64,000 nucleotides of DNA from assembly GCF_963576545.1 (NCBI RefSeq), contig NC_083645.1:5915430-5979429 (forward strand), in the 5' to 3' direction. Positions 10,396 to 21,954 of the stretch are shown here, in pieces. How positions within the stretch are numbered: position 1 is the first letter of the stretch; each line of letters begins with the position of its first letter. Position numbers and translations under genes: made by a program. Source of the DNA: Limanda limanda (lineage: Eukaryota; Chordata; Actinopteri; Pleuronectiformes; Pleuronectidae). The notes under the pieces are model-generated. The model ran no database searches and was not told the origin of the DNA. It was given only the letters and a program-made list of their open reading frames with translations.

Positions 10396-10467
10396 TAGCA
10401 GAGGATGGTTTCGATCCATCGACCTCTGGGTTATGGGCCCAGCACGCTTCCGCTGCGCCACTCTGCT
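10396..10467 (-). tRNA. tRNA-iMet-CAT: initiator tRNA-Met(CAT) copy M13, consensus
   Basis: All 72 positions match consensus. Confidence 0.96.
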
Positions 10468-10758
10468 CTTATACACTGAACCAGTTTCAGATGAACACAG
10501 TCTATGGTTTCTTGGGTTTGCTTATCAGTTAAATCAACTGGACTTGGAGGAAAAGATTGGCAAATGTGAAGCAATGTGCCTCAATGGGAAGGTGCACAGT
10601 GTTACCTTGTTTGAAAACGAGACTGGAGACAAAGTACCTCCTGCACGCTTCATTGGACATTCCTAATGCTGCAGAGCTTAGCTGGCTGTTGCGATCAACA
10701 AGAGATCTTCTTATAGTAGATCAGCTGCAAGTAGCCAATACATTCAACTGTAGTCTTT

Positions 10759-10840
10759 TGGCAGTGGTGGGATTTGAACCCACGCCACCTAAGAGACTGG
10801 AGCCTTAATCCAGCGCCTTTGACCACTCGGCCACACTACC
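10759..10840 (-). tRNA. tRNA-Leu-AAG: tRNA-Leu(AAG) copy L15
   Basis: A54T only, a mismatch in the variable-arm stem. Same as L19, L27 and L37. Confidence 0.91.
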
Positions 10841-11164
10841 GTTAGGAACTAGTTTTTACCAAAACGAACCGGAGGCGTTCCGATGTATATTCCACTTTGA
10901 TGACAATTGGACAATCAAATCGAAGACACATACGGAAGAACATTCAAAACTTCAAACACATACCCTGTGGGGGTATAAAGCAATTACTCAAGGTCAAAAG
11001 ACCACAAAACTATCAGCCAAGTTAAGGGCTTCAACTCTTGGGTCTATTCTGTCACATTTTCAACTTCAAAAGCCAAAGCAAGTCACTTTCAGCAGGTGGT
11101 GAGTTCATGTTCAGAAGGAAAGGGAAACATAACAGATAACATGGGAGTGGATAAAGGATTCCTT

Positions 11165-11236
11165 TAGCAGAGGATGGTTTCGATCCATCGACCTCTGGGT
11201 TATGGGCCCAGCACGCTTCCGCTGCGCCACTCTTTT
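11165..11236 (-). tRNA. tRNA-iMet-CAT: initiator tRNA-Met(CAT) copy M14, acceptor stem damaged
   Basis: G2A and C3A change the 5' end to AAAAGAG and break two adjacent acceptor pairs (2:70 and 3:69). All else is consensus. Aminoacylation and 5'/3' processing are likely impaired, so this may be a pseudogene. Confidence 0.65.
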
Positions 11237-11534
11237 CTTATACACTGAACCAGTTTCAGATGAAGACAGTCTATGGTTTCTTGGGTTTGGTTATCAGTTA
11301 CGTTAACTGGACATGGAGGAAAATATTGGCAAATGTGAAGCAATGTTCCTCAATCGGAAGGTGCACAGTGTTACCTTGTTTGAAAACGAGACTGGAGAGA
11401 AACTACCTCCTGCATGCTTCATTGGACATTACTTATGCTACATAGCTTAGCTGGCTGTTGCAGTTTTGAATAACAAGAGATCTTCTTATAGTAGATCAGC
11501 TGCAAGTAGCCAATACATTCAACTGACAGTCTTT

Positions 11535-11616
11535 TGGCGGTGGTGGGATTTGAACCCACGCCTCCTAAGAGACTGGAGCCTTAATCCAGCACCTTTGACG
11601 ACTCGGCCACACTACC
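11535..11616 (-). tRNA. tRNA-Leu-AAG: tRNA-Leu(AAG) copy L16, several lesions
   Basis: T78C (A4.C78 acceptor mismatch), G17C (one of the D-loop GG pair and part of the A box) and C26T. Anticodon is intact. Function doubtful. Confidence 0.72.
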
Positions 11617-11940
11617 GTTAGGAACTAGTTTTTACCTAAACGAACCTGAGGCGTTCAGATGTATGTTCCGCTTTGAAGACAATTGGACAATCGAATCGAA
11701 GACACATACGAAAGAACATTCAAAACTTCAAACACATAGCCAGTGGGGGTATAAAGCAATTACTCAAGATCAAAAGACCACAAAACTATCAGCCAAGTTA
11801 AGGGCTTCAACTGTTGGGTCTATTCTGTCAAATTTTCAATTTCAAAAGCCAAAGCAAGTCACTTTCAGCAGGAGGTGAGTTCATGTTCAGAAGGAAAGGG
11901 AAACATAACAGATAACATGGGAGTGGATAAAGGATTGTTT

Positions 11941-12012
11941 TAGCAGAGGATGGTTTCGATCCATCGACCTCTGGGTTATGGGCCCAGCACGCTTCCGCTG
12001 CGCCACTCTGCT
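11941..12012 (-). tRNA. tRNA-iMet-CAT: initiator tRNA-Met(CAT) copy M15, consensus
   Basis: All 72 positions match consensus. Confidence 0.96.
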
Positions 12013-12310
12013 CTTATACACTGAACCAGTTTCAGATGAACACAGTCGATGGTTTCTTGGGTTTGCTTATCAGTTAAATCAACTGGACTTGGAGGAAAAG
12101 ATTGGCAAATGTGAAGCAATGTGCCTCAATGGGAAGGTGCACAGTGTTACCTTGTTTGAAAACAAGACTGGAGAGAAAATACCTCCTGCATGCTTCATTG
12201 GACATTCCTTATGCTACAGAGCTTAGCTGGCTGTGGCAGTTTTGAACAACAAGAGATCTTCTTATAGTAGATCAGCTGCAAGTAGCCAATACATTCAACT
12301 GACAGTCTTT

Positions 12311-12392
12311 TGGCAGTGGTGGGATTTGAACACACGCCTCCTAAGAGACTGGAGCCTTAATCCAGCGCCTTTGACCACTCGGCCACACTACC
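12311..12392 (-). tRNA. tRNA-Leu-AAG: tRNA-Leu(AAG) copy L17
   Basis: G61T only, which breaks a T-stem pair and the first B-box base. Same as L22 and L30. Confidence 0.82.
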
Positions 12393-12714
12393 GTTATGAA
12401 CTACTTTACCAAAACGAACCGGAGGCGTTCAGATGTATATTCCACTTTGATGACAATTGGACAATCAAATCGAAGACACATACGGAAGAACATTCAAAAC
12501 TTCAAACACATACCCTGTGGGGGTATAAAGCAATTACTCAAGGTCCAAAGACCACAAAACTATCAGCCAAGTTAAGGGCTTCAACTCTTGGGTCTATTCT
12601 GTCAAATTTTCAATTTCAAAAGCCAAAGCAAGTCACTTTCAGCAGTAGGTGAGTTCATGTTCAGAAGGAAAGGGAAACATAACAGATAACATGGGAGTGG
12701 ATAAAGGATTGTTT

Positions 12715-12786
12715 TAGCAGAGGATGGTTTCGATCCATCGACCTCTGGGTTATGGGCCCAGCACGCTTATGCTGCGCCACTCTGCT
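12715..12786 (-). tRNA. tRNA-iMet-CAT: initiator tRNA-Met(CAT) copy M16, D-loop GG lost
   Basis: G17A/G18T. Otherwise consensus. Confidence 0.8.
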
Positions 12787-13084
12787 CTTATACACTGAAC
12801 CAGTTTCAGATGAACACAGTCTATGGTTTCTTGGGTTTGCTTATCAGTTAAATCAACTGGACTTGGAGGAAAAGATTGGCAAATGTGAAGCAATGTGCCT
12901 CAATGGGAAGGTGCACAGTGTTACCTTGTTTGAAAACGAGACTGGAGTGAAACTACCTCCTGCACGCTTCATTGGACATTCCTTATGCTACAGAGCTTAG
13001 CTGGCTGTGGCAGTTTTGAACAACAAGATATCTTCTTATAGTAGATCAGCTGCAAGTAGCCAATACATTCAACTGACAGTCTTT

Positions 13085-13166
13085 TGGCAGTGGTGGGATT
13101 TGAACCCACGCCTCCTAAGAGACTGGAGCCTTAATCCAGCGCCTTTGACCTCTCGGCCACACTACC
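13085..13166 (-). tRNA. tRNA-Leu-AAG: tRNA-Leu(AAG) copy L18
   Basis: T16A only (D loop). Confidence 0.92.
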
Positions 13167-13488
13167 GTTAGGAACTTCTTTACCAAAACGAACCGGAGGC
13201 GTTCAGATGTATGTTCCACTTTGAAGACAATTGGACAATCGAATCGAAGACACATACGAAAGAACATTCAAAACTTCAAACACATAGCCAGTGGGGGTAT
13301 AAAGCAATTACTCAAGGTCAAAAGACCACAAAACTATCAGCCAAGTTAAGGGCTTCTACGGTTGGGTCTATTCTGTCAAATTTTCAACTTCAAAAGCCAA
13401 AGCAAGTCACTTTCAGCAGGTGGTGAGTTCATGTTCAGAAGGAAAGGGAAACATAACAGATAACATGGGAGTGGATAAAGGATTGTTT

Positions 13489-13560
13489 TAGCAGAGGATG
13501 GTTTCGATCCATCGACCTCTGGGTTATGGGCCCAGCACGCTTCCGCTGCGCCACTCTGCT
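13489..13560 (-). tRNA. tRNA-iMet-CAT: initiator tRNA-Met(CAT) copy M17, consensus
   Basis: All 72 positions match consensus. Counterpart of M25 in the duplicated block. Confidence 0.96.
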
Positions 13561-13851
13561 CTTATACACTGAACCAGTTTCAGATGAACACAGTCTATGG
13601 TTTCTTGGGTTTGCTTATCAGTTAAATCAACTGGACTTGGAGGAAAAGATTGGCAAATGTGAAGCAATGTGCCTCAATGGGAAGGTGCACAGTGTTACCT
13701 TGTTTGAAAACGAGACTGGAGACAAAGTACCTCCTGCACGCTTCATTGGACATTCCTAATGCTGCAGAGCTTAGCTGGCTGTTGCGATCAACAAGAGATC
13801 TTCTTATAGTAGATCAGCTGCAAGTAGCCAATACATTCAACTGTAGTCTTT

Positions 13852-13933
13852 TGGCAGTGGTGGGATTTGAACCCACGCCACCTAAGAGACTGGAGCCTTA
13901 ATCCAGCGCCTTTGACCACTCGGCCACACTACC
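13852..13933 (-). tRNA. tRNA-Leu-AAG: tRNA-Leu(AAG) copy L19
   Basis: A54T only (variable arm). Counterpart of L27. Confidence 0.91.
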
Positions 13934-14257
13934 GTTAGGAACTTGTTTTTACCAAAACGAACCGGAGGCGTTCCGATGTATATTCCACTTTGATGACAAT
14001 TGGACAATCAAATCGAAGACACATACGGAAGAACATTCAAAACTTCAAACACATACCCTGTGGGGGTATAAAGCAATTACTCAAGGTCAAAAGACCACAA
14101 AACTATCAGCCAAGTTAAGGGCTTCTACGGTTGGGTCTATTCTGTCAAATTTTCAACTTCAAAAGCCAAAGCAAGTCACTTTCAGCAGGTGGTGAGTTCA
14201 TGTTCAGAAGGAAAGGGAAACATAACAGATAACATGGGAGTGGATAAAGGATTGTTT

Positions 14258-14329
14258 TAGCAGAGGATGGTTTCGATCCATCGACCTCTGGGTTATGGGC
14301 CCAGCACGCTTCCGCTGCGCCACTCTGCT
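14258..14329 (-). tRNA. tRNA-iMet-CAT: initiator tRNA-Met(CAT) copy M18, consensus
   Basis: All 72 positions match consensus. Counterpart of M26. Confidence 0.96.
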
Positions 14330-14612
14330 CTTATACACTGAACCAGTTTCAGATGAACACAGTCTATGGTTTCTTGGGTTTGCTTATCAGTTAAATCAAC
14401 TGGACTTGGAGGAAAAGATTGGCAAATGTGAATGGGAAGGTGCACAGTGTTACCTTGTTTGAAAACAAGACTGGAGAGAAACTACCTCCTGCACGAATCA
14501 TTGGAAATTCCTTATGCTACAGAGCTTAGCTTCTTGTTATAGTTTTGAACAACAAGATATCTTCTTATAGTAGATCAGCTGCAAGTAGCAAATACATTCA
14601 ACTGTATTCTTT

Positions 14613-14694
14613 TGGCAGTGGTGGGATTTGAACCCACGCCTCCTAAGAGACTGGAGCCTTAATCCAGCGCCTTTGACCACTCGGCCACACTACC
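14613..14694 (-). tRNA. tRNA-Leu-AAG: tRNA-Leu(AAG) copy L20, consensus
   Basis: All 82 positions match consensus. The 5' flank is the ATTAGG variant (C-to-T on the gene strand). Counterpart of L28. Confidence 0.95.
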
Positions 14695-15018
14695 ATTAGG
14701 AACTAGTTTTTACCAAAACAAACCGGAGGCGTTCAGATGTATATTCCACTTTGATGACAATTGGACAATCAAATCGAAGACACATACGGAAGAACATTGG
14801 AAACTTCAAACACATACCCTGCGGGGATATAAAGCAATTACTCAAGGTCAAAAGACCACAAAACTATCAGCCAAGTTAAGGGCTTCAAATCTTGGGTCTA
14901 TTCTGTCACATTTTCAACTTCAAAAGCCAAAGCAAGTCACTTTCAGCAGGTGGTGAGTTCATGTTCAGAAGGAAAGGGAAACATAACAGATAACATGGGA
15001 GTGGATAAAGCATTCCTT

Positions 15019-15090
15019 TAGCAGAGGATGGTTTCGATCCATCGACCTCTGGGTTATGGGCCCAGCATGCTTCCGCTGCGCCACTCTGCT
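15019..15090 (-). tRNA. tRNA-iMet-CAT: initiator tRNA-Met(CAT) copy M19
   Basis: G23A (D-stem mismatch). Counterpart of M27. Confidence 0.88.
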
Positions 15091-15377
15091 CTTATACACT
15101 GAACCAGTTTCAGATGAAGACAGTCTATGGTTTCTTGGGTTTGGTTATCAGTTACGTTAACTGGACATGGAGGAAAATATTGGCAAATGTGAAGCAATGT
15201 TCCTCAATCGGAAGGTGCACAGTGTTACCTTGTTTGAAAACGAGACTGGAGAGAAACTACCTCCTGCATGCTTCATTGGACATTACTTATGCTACATAGC
15301 TTAGCTGGCTGTTGCAGTTTTGAATAACAAGAGATCTTCTTATAGTAGATCAGCTGCAAGTAGCCAATACATTCAAC

Positions 15378-15459
15378 TGACAGTGGTGGGATTTGAACCC
15401 ACGCCTCCTAAGAGACTGGAGCCTTAATCCAGCACCTTTGACCACTCGGCCACACTACC
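15378..15459 (-). tRNA. tRNA-Leu-AAG: tRNA-Leu(AAG) copy L21, fused 3' end
   Basis: An 11-bp deletion between two CAG repeats joins the trailer to the gene, so the last five bases read TGTCA instead of TGCCA. The net effect is C80T (G2.U80 wobble) and a new trailer. C26T is also present. The acceptor can still pair. Counterpart of L29. Confidence 0.83.
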
Positions 15460-15783
15460 GTTAGGAACTAGTTTTTACCTAAACGAACCTGAGTCGTTCA
15501 GATGTATGTTCCACTTTGAAGACAATTGGACAATCGAATCGAAGACACATACGAAAGAACATTCAAAACTTCAAACACATAGCCAGTGGGGGTATAAAGC
15601 AATTACTCAAGATCAAAAGACCACAAAACTATCAGCCAAGTTAAGGGCTTCAACTGTTGGGTCTATTCTGTCAAATTTTCAATTTCAAAAGCCAAAGCAA
15701 GTCACTTTCAGCAGGAGGTGAGTTCATGTTCAGAAGGAAAGGGAAACATAACAGATAACATGGGAGTGGATAAAGGATTGTTT

Positions 15784-15855
15784 TAGCAGAGGATGGTTTC
15801 GATCCATCGACCTCTGGGTTATGGGCCCAGCACGCTTCCGCTGCGCCACTCTGCT
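15784..15855 (-). tRNA. tRNA-iMet-CAT: initiator tRNA-Met(CAT) copy M20, consensus
   Basis: All 72 positions match consensus. Counterpart of M28. Confidence 0.96.
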
Positions 15856-16153
15856 CTTATACACTGAACCAGTTTCAGATGAACACAGTCTATGGTTTCT
15901 TGGGTTTGCTTATCAGTTAAATCAACTGGACTTGGAGTTAAAGATTGGCAAATGTGAAGCAATGTGCCTCAATGGGAAGGTGCACAGTGTTACCTTGTTT
16001 GAAAACGAGACTGGAGAGAAACTACCTCCTGCACGCTTCATTGGACATTCCTTATGCTACAGAGCTTAGCTGGCTGTGGCAGTTTTGAACAACAAGAGAT
16101 CTTCTTATAGTAGATCAGCTGCAAGTAGCCAATACATTCAACTGACAGTCTTT

Positions 16154-16235
16154 TGGCAGTGGTGGGATTTGAACACACGCCTCCTAAGAGACTGGAGCCT
16201 TAATCCAGCGCCTTTGACCACTCGGCCACACTACC
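16154..16235 (-). tRNA. tRNA-Leu-AAG: tRNA-Leu(AAG) copy L22
   Basis: G61T only (T-stem mismatch, B box). Counterpart of L30. Confidence 0.82.
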
Positions 16236-16557
16236 GTTATGAACTACTTTACCAAAACGAACCGGAGGCGTTCAGATGTATATTCCACTTTGATGACAAT
16301 TGGACAATCAAATCGAAGACACATACGGAAGAACATTCAAAACTTCAAACACATACCCTGTGGGGGTATAAAGCAATTACTCAAGGTCCAAAGACCACAA
16401 AACTATCAGCCAAGTTAAGGGCTTCAACTCTTGGGTCTATTCTGTCAAATTTTCAATTTCAAAAGCCAAAGCAAGTCACTTTCAGCAGTAGTTTAGTTCA
16501 TGTTCAGAAGGAAAGGGAAACATAACAGATAACATGGGAGTGGATAAAGGATTGTTT

Positions 16558-16629
16558 TAGCAGAGGATGGTTTCGATCCATCGACCTCTGGGTTATGGGC
16601 CCAGCACGCTTATGCTGCGCCACTCTGCT
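16558..16629 (-). tRNA. tRNA-iMet-CAT: initiator tRNA-Met(CAT) copy M21, D-loop GG lost
   Basis: G17A/G18T. Counterpart of M29. Confidence 0.8.
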
Positions 16630-16927
16630 CTTATACACTGAACCAGTTTCAGATGAACACAGTCTATGGTTTCTTGGGTTTGCTTATCAGTTAAATCAAC
16701 TGGACTTGGAGGAAAAGATTGGCAAATGTGAAGCAATGTGCCTCAATGGGAAGGTGCACAGTGTTACCTTGTTTGAAAACGAGACTGGAGTGAAACTACC
16801 TCCTGCACGCTTCATTGGACATTCCTTATGCTACAGAGCTTAGCTGGCTGTGGCAGTTTTGAACAACAAGATATCTTCTTATAGTAGATCAGCTGCAAGT
16901 AGCCAATACATTCAACTGACAGTCTTT

Positions 16928-17009
16928 TGGCAGTGGTGGGATTTGAACCCACGCCTCCTAAGAGACTGGAGCCTTAATCCAGCGCCTTTGACCTCTCGGC
17001 CACACTACC
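16928..17009 (-). tRNA. tRNA-Leu-AAG: tRNA-Leu(AAG) copy L23
   Basis: T16A only. Counterpart of L31. Confidence 0.92.
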
Positions 17010-17331
17010 GTTAGGAACTACTTTACCAAAACGAACCGGAGGCGTTCAGATGTATGTTCCACTTTGAAGACAATTGGACAATCGAATCGAAGACACATAC
17101 GAAAGAACATTCAAAACTTCAAACACATAGCCAGTGGGGGTATAAAGCAATTACTCAAGATCAAAAGACCACAAAACTATCAGCCAAGTTAAGGGCTTCA
17201 ACTGTTGGGTCTATTCTGTCAAATTTTCAATTTCAAAAGCCAAAGCAAGTCACTTTCAGCAGGAGGTGAGTTCATGTTCAGAAGGAAAGGGAAACATAAC
17301 AGATAACATGGGAGTGGATAAAGGATTGTTT

Positions 17332-17403
17332 TAGCAGAGGATGGTTTCGATCCATCGACCTCTGGGTTATGGGCCCAGCATGCTTCCGCTGCGCCACTCT
17401 GCT
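17332..17403 (-). tRNA. tRNA-iMet-CAT: initiator tRNA-Met(CAT) copy M22
   Basis: G23A (D-stem mismatch). Counterpart of M30. Confidence 0.88.
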
Positions 17404-17701
17404 CTTATACACTGAACCAGTTTCAGATGAAGACAGTCTATGGTTTCTTGGGTTTGGTTATCAGTTACGTTAACTGGACATGGAGGAAAATATTGGCAAA
17501 TGTGAAGCAATGTTCCTCAATCGGAAGGTGCACAGTGTTACCTTGTTTGAAAACGAGACTGGAGAGAAACTACCTCCTGCATGCTTCATTGGACATTACT
17601 TATGCTACATAGCTTAGCTGGCTGTTGCAGTTTTGAATAACAAGAGATCTTCTTATAGTAGATCAGCTGCAAGTAGCCAATACATTCAACTGACAGTCTT
17701 T

Positions 17702-17783
17702 TGGCAGTGGTGGGATTTGAACCCACGCCTCCTAAGAGACTGGAGCCTTAATCCAGCGCCTTTGACCACTCGGCCACACTACC
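17702..17783 (-). tRNA. tRNA-Leu-AAG: tRNA-Leu(AAG) copy L24, consensus
   Basis: All 82 positions match consensus. The duplicated block ends inside this gene: its counterpart L32 carries C71T and C26T. Confidence 0.95.
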
Positions 17784-18107
17784 GTTAGGAACTAGTTTTT
17801 ACCAAAACAAACCGGAGGCGTTCAGATGTATATTCCACTTTGAAGACAATTGGACAATCGAATCGAAGACACATACGAAAGAACATTCAAAACTTCAAAC
17901 ACATAGCCAGTGGGGGTATAAAGCAATTACTCAAGATCAAAAGACCACAAAACTATCAGCCAAGTTAAGGGCTTCAACTGCTGGGTCTATTCTGTCAAAT
18001 TTTCAATTTCAAAAGCCAAAGCAAGTCACTTTCAGCAGGAGGTGAGTTCATGTTCAGAAGGAAAGGGAAACATAACAGATAACATGGGAGTGGATAAAGG
18101 ATTCCTT

Positions 18108-18179
18108 TAGCAGAGGATGGTTTCGATCCATCGACCTCTGGATTATGGGCCCAGCACGCTTCCGCTGTGCCACTCTGCT
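18108..18179 (-). tRNA. tRNA-iMet-CAT: initiator tRNA-Met(CAT) copy M23
   Basis: C38T (G30.U38) and G12A (A12.C22 mismatch in the D stem). Same pair of changes as M41. Confidence 0.8.
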
Positions 18180-18477
18180 CTTATACACTGAACCAGTTTC
18201 AGATGAACACAGTCTATGGTGTCATGGGTTTGCTTATCAGTTAACTCAACTGGACTTGGAGGAAAAGATTGGCAAATGTGAAGCAATGTGCCTCAAAGGG
18301 AAGGTGCACAGTGTTACCTTGTTTGAAAACTAGACTGGAGAAAAACTACCTCCTGCACGCTTCATTTAACATTCCTTATTCTACAGAGCTTAGCTGGCTG
18401 TTGTAGTTTTGAATAACAAAAGATCTTCTTATAGTAGATCAGCTGCAAGTAGCCAATACATTCAACTGACAGTCTTT

Positions 18478-18559
18478 TGGCAGAGGTGGGATTTGAACCC
18501 ACGCCTCCTAAGAGACTGGAGCCTTAATCCAGGGCCTTTGACAACTCGGCCACACTACC
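18478..18559 (-). tRNA. tRNA-Leu-AAG: tRNA-Leu(AAG) copy L25, several lesions
   Basis: A76T (T6.T76 acceptor mismatch), G27C (base between D and anticodon stems) and G17T (D-loop GG, A box). Two of the three are shared with L44, in a matching block 14,595 bp away. Confidence 0.72.
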
Positions 18560-18882
18560 GTAGGAACTACTTCTTACCAAAACGAAGCTTAGGCGTTCAA
18601 ATGTATGTTCCACTTTGAAGACAATTGGACAATCGAATCGAAGACACATACGAAAGAACATTCAAAACTTCAAACACATAGCCAGTGGGGGTATAAAGCA
18701 ATTACTCAAGATCAAAAGACCACAAAACTATCAGCCAAGTTAAGGGATTCAACTGTTGGGTCTATTCTGTCAAATTTTCAATTTCAAAAGCCAAAGCAAG
18801 TCACTTTCAGCAGGAGGTGAGTTCATGTTCAGAAGGAAAGGGAAACATAACAGATAACATGGGAGTGGATAAAGGATTGTTT

Positions 18883-18954
18883 TAGCAGAGGATGGTTTCG
18901 ATCCATCGACCTCTGGGTTATGGGCCCAGCACGCTTCCGCTGCGCCACTCTGCT
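18883..18954 (-). tRNA. tRNA-iMet-CAT: initiator tRNA-Met(CAT) copy M24, consensus
   Basis: All 72 positions match consensus. Confidence 0.96.
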
Positions 18955-19253
18955 CTTATACACTGAACCAGTTTCAGATGAACACAGTCTATGGTTTTTT
19001 GGGTTTGCTTATCAATTAAATCAACTGGACTTGGAGAAAAAGATTGGCAAATGTGAAGCAATGTTCCTCAATGGGAAGGCTGCACAGTGTTACCTTGTTT
19101 GAAAACGAGACTGGAGAGAAACTACCTCCTGCACGCTTCATTGGACATTCCTTACGCTACAGAGCTTAGCTTCTTGTTATAGTTTTGAACAACAAGATAT
19201 CTTCTTATAGTAGATCAGCTGCAAGTAGCCAATACATTCAACTGACAGTCTTT

Positions 19254-19335
19254 TGGCAGTGGTGGGATTTGAACCCACGCCTCCTAAGAGACTGGAGACT
19301 AAATCCAGCGCCTTTGACCACTCGGCCACACTACC
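19254..19335 (-). tRNA. tRNA-Leu-TAG: tRNA-Leu(TAG) copy L26, anticodon variant
   Basis: A35T gives anticodon TAG. G38T places U directly 3' of the anticodon, where Leu tRNAs normally have a methylated G, so decoding fidelity could suffer. Stems are intact. Same two changes as in L41. Confidence 0.83.
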
Positions 19336-19659
19336 ATTAGGAACTAGTTCTTACCAAAACGAACCTTAGGTGTTCAGATGTATGTTCCACTTTGAAGACA
19401 ATTGGACAATCGAATCGAAGACACATACGAAAGAACATTCAAAACTTCAAACACATAGCCAGTGGGGGTATAAAGCAATTACTCAAGGTCAAAAGACCAC
19501 AAAACTATCAGCCAAGTTAAGGGCTTCTACGGTTGGGTCTATTCTGTCAAATTTTCAACTTCAAAAGCCAAAGCAAGTCACTTTCAGCAGGTGGTGAGTT
19601 CATGTTCAGAAGGAAAGGGAAACATAACAGATAACATGGGAGTGGATAAAGGATTGTTT

Positions 19660-19731
19660 TAGCAGAGGATGGTTTCGATCCATCGACCTCTGGGTTATGG
19701 GCCCAGCACGCTTCCGCTGCGCCACTCTGCT
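19660..19731 (-). tRNA. tRNA-iMet-CAT: initiator tRNA-Met(CAT) copy M25, consensus
   Basis: All 72 positions match consensus. Confidence 0.96.
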
Positions 19732-20022
19732 CTTATACACTGAACCAGTTTCAGATGAACACAGTCTATGGTTTCTTGGGTTTGCTTATCAGTTAAATCA
19801 ACTGGACTTGGAGGAAAAGATTGGCAAATGTGAAGCAATGTGCCTCAATGGGAAGGTGCACAGTGTTACCTTGTTTGAAAACGAGACTGGAGACAAAGTA
19901 CCTCCTGCACGCTTCATTGGACATTCCTAATGCTGCAGAGCTTAGCTGGCTGTTGCGATCAACAAGAGATCTTCTTATAGTAGATCAGCTGCAAGTAGCC
20001 AATACATTCAACTGTAGTCTTT

Positions 20023-20104
20023 TGGCAGTGGTGGGATTTGAACCCACGCCACCTAAGAGACTGGAGCCTTAATCCAGCGCCTTTGACCACTCGGCCACAC
20101 TACC
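20023..20104 (-). tRNA. tRNA-Leu-AAG: tRNA-Leu(AAG) copy L27
   Basis: A54T only (variable arm). Confidence 0.91.
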
Positions 20105-20428
20105 GTTAGGAACTTGTTTTTACCAAAACGAACCGGAGGCGTTCCGATGTATATTCCACTTTGATGACAATTGGACAATCAAATCGAAGACACATACGGA
20201 AGAACATTCAAAACTTCAAACACATACCCTGTGGGGGTATAAAGCAATTACTCAAGGTCAAAAGACCACAAAACTATCAGCCAAGTTAAGGGCTTCTACG
20301 GTTGGGTCTATTCTGTCAAATTTTCAACTTCAAAAGCCAAAGCAAGTCACTTTCAGCAGGTGGTGAGTTCATGTTCAGAAGGAAAGGGAAACATAACAGA
20401 TAACATGGGAGTGGATAAAGGATTGTTT

Positions 20429-20500
20429 TAGCAGAGGATGGTTTCGATCCATCGACCTCTGGGTTATGGGCCCAGCACGCTTCCGCTGCGCCACTCTGCT
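20429..20500 (-). tRNA. tRNA-iMet-CAT: initiator tRNA-Met(CAT) copy M26, consensus
   Basis: All 72 positions match consensus. Confidence 0.96.
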
Positions 20501-20783
20501 CTTATACACTGAACCAGTTTCAGATGAACACAGTCTATGGTTTCTTGGGTTTGCTTATCAGTTAAATCAACTGGACTTGGAGGAAAAGATTGGCAAATGT
20601 GAATGGGAAGGTGCACAGTGTTACCTTGTTTGAAAACAAGACTGGAGAGAAACTACCTCCTGCACGAATCATTGGAAATTCCTTATGCTACAGAGCTTAG
20701 CTTCTTGTTATAGTTTTGAACAACAAGATATCTTCTTATAGTAGATCAGCTGCAAGTAGCCAATACATTCAACTGTATTCTTT

Positions 20784-20865
20784 TGGCAGTGGTGGGATTT
20801 GAACCCACGCCTCCTAAGAGACTGGAGCCTTAATCCAGCGCCTTTGACCACTCGGCCACACTACC
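20784..20865 (-). tRNA. tRNA-Leu-AAG: tRNA-Leu(AAG) copy L28, consensus
   Basis: All 82 positions match consensus. Confidence 0.95.
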
Positions 20866-21189
20866 ATTAGGAACTAGTTTTTACCAAAACAAACCGGAGG
20901 CGTTCAGATGTATATTCCACTTTGATGACAATTGGACAATCAAATCGAAGACACATACGGAAGAACATTGGAAACTTCAAACACATACCCTGCGGGGATA
21001 TAAAGCAATTACTCAAGGTCAAAAGACCACAAAACTATCAGCCAAGTTAAGGGCTTCAAATCTTGGGTCTATTCTGTCACATTTTCAACTTCAAAAGCCA
21101 AAGCAAGTCACTTTCAGCAGGTGGTGAGTTCATGTTCAGAAGGAAAGGGAAACATAACAGATAACATGGGAGTGGATAAAGCATTCCTT

Positions 21190-21261
21190 TAGCAGAGGAT
21201 GGTTTCGATCCATCGACCTCTGGGTTATGGGCCCAGCATGCTTCCGCTGCGCCACTCTGCT
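21190..21261 (-). tRNA. tRNA-iMet-CAT: initiator tRNA-Met(CAT) copy M27
   Basis: G23A (D-stem mismatch). Confidence 0.88.
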
Positions 21262-21548
21262 CTTATACACTGAACCAGTTTCAGATGAAGACAGTCTATG
21301 GTTTCTTGGGTTTGGTTATCAGTTACGTTAACTGGACATGGAGGAAAATATTGGCAAATGTGAAGCAATGTTCCTCAATCGGAAGGTGCACAGTGTTACC
21401 TTGTTTGAAAACGAGACTGGAGAGAAACTACCTCCTGCATGCTTCATTGGACATTACTTATGCTACATAGCTTAGCTGGCTGTTGCAGTTTTGAATAACA
21501 AGAGATCTTCTTATAGTAGATCAGCTGCAAGTAGCCAATACATTCAAC

Positions 21549-21630
21549 TGACAGTGGTGGGATTTGAACCCACGCCTCCTAAGAGACTGGAGCCTTAATC
21601 CAGCACCTTTGACCACTCGGCCACACTACC
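21549..21630 (-). tRNA. tRNA-Leu-AAG: tRNA-Leu(AAG) copy L29, fused 3' end
   Basis: Same 11-bp trailer/gene deletion as L21 (3' end TGTCA, C80T), together with C26T. Confidence 0.83.
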
Positions 21631-21954
21631 GTTAGGAACTAGTTTTTACCTAAACGAACCTGAGTCGTTCAGATGTATGTTCCACTTTGAAGACAATTGG
21701 ACAATCGAATCGAAGACACATACGAAAGAACATTCAAAACTTCAAACACATAGCCAGTGGGGGTATAAAGCAATTACTCAAGATCAAAAGACCACAAAAC
21801 TATCAGCCAAGTTAAGGGCTTCAACTGTTGGGTCTATTCTGTCAAATTTTCAATTTCAAAAGCCAAAGCAAGTCACTTTCAGCAGGAGGTGAGTTCATGT
21901 TCAGAAGGAAAGGGAAACATAACAGATAACATGGGAGTGGATAAAGGATTGTTT

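Larger units (their letters stand above)
13201..17712 (-). repeat. higher-order duplicated block, copy 1
   Basis: About 4.5 kb (six units, M17-M22 and L19-L23 plus part of L24) repeated at 19,372-23,883 with a constant offset of 6,171 bp and no indel. By eye I found one substitution (14,590 against 20,761). Rare markers are shared: the 11-bp deletion at L21/L29, the short spacer at 14,428/20,600, and a private spacer change at 16,490/22,661. Confidence 0.92.

Noticed and set aside
16076..16525. Open frames of 139-149 codons repeated through the array (start MAVLNNKRSSYS)
   Set aside because: They run through the Leu tRNA gene and spacer, change frame or stop between copies with each indel, and recur only because the DNA is repeated. 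No protein features.
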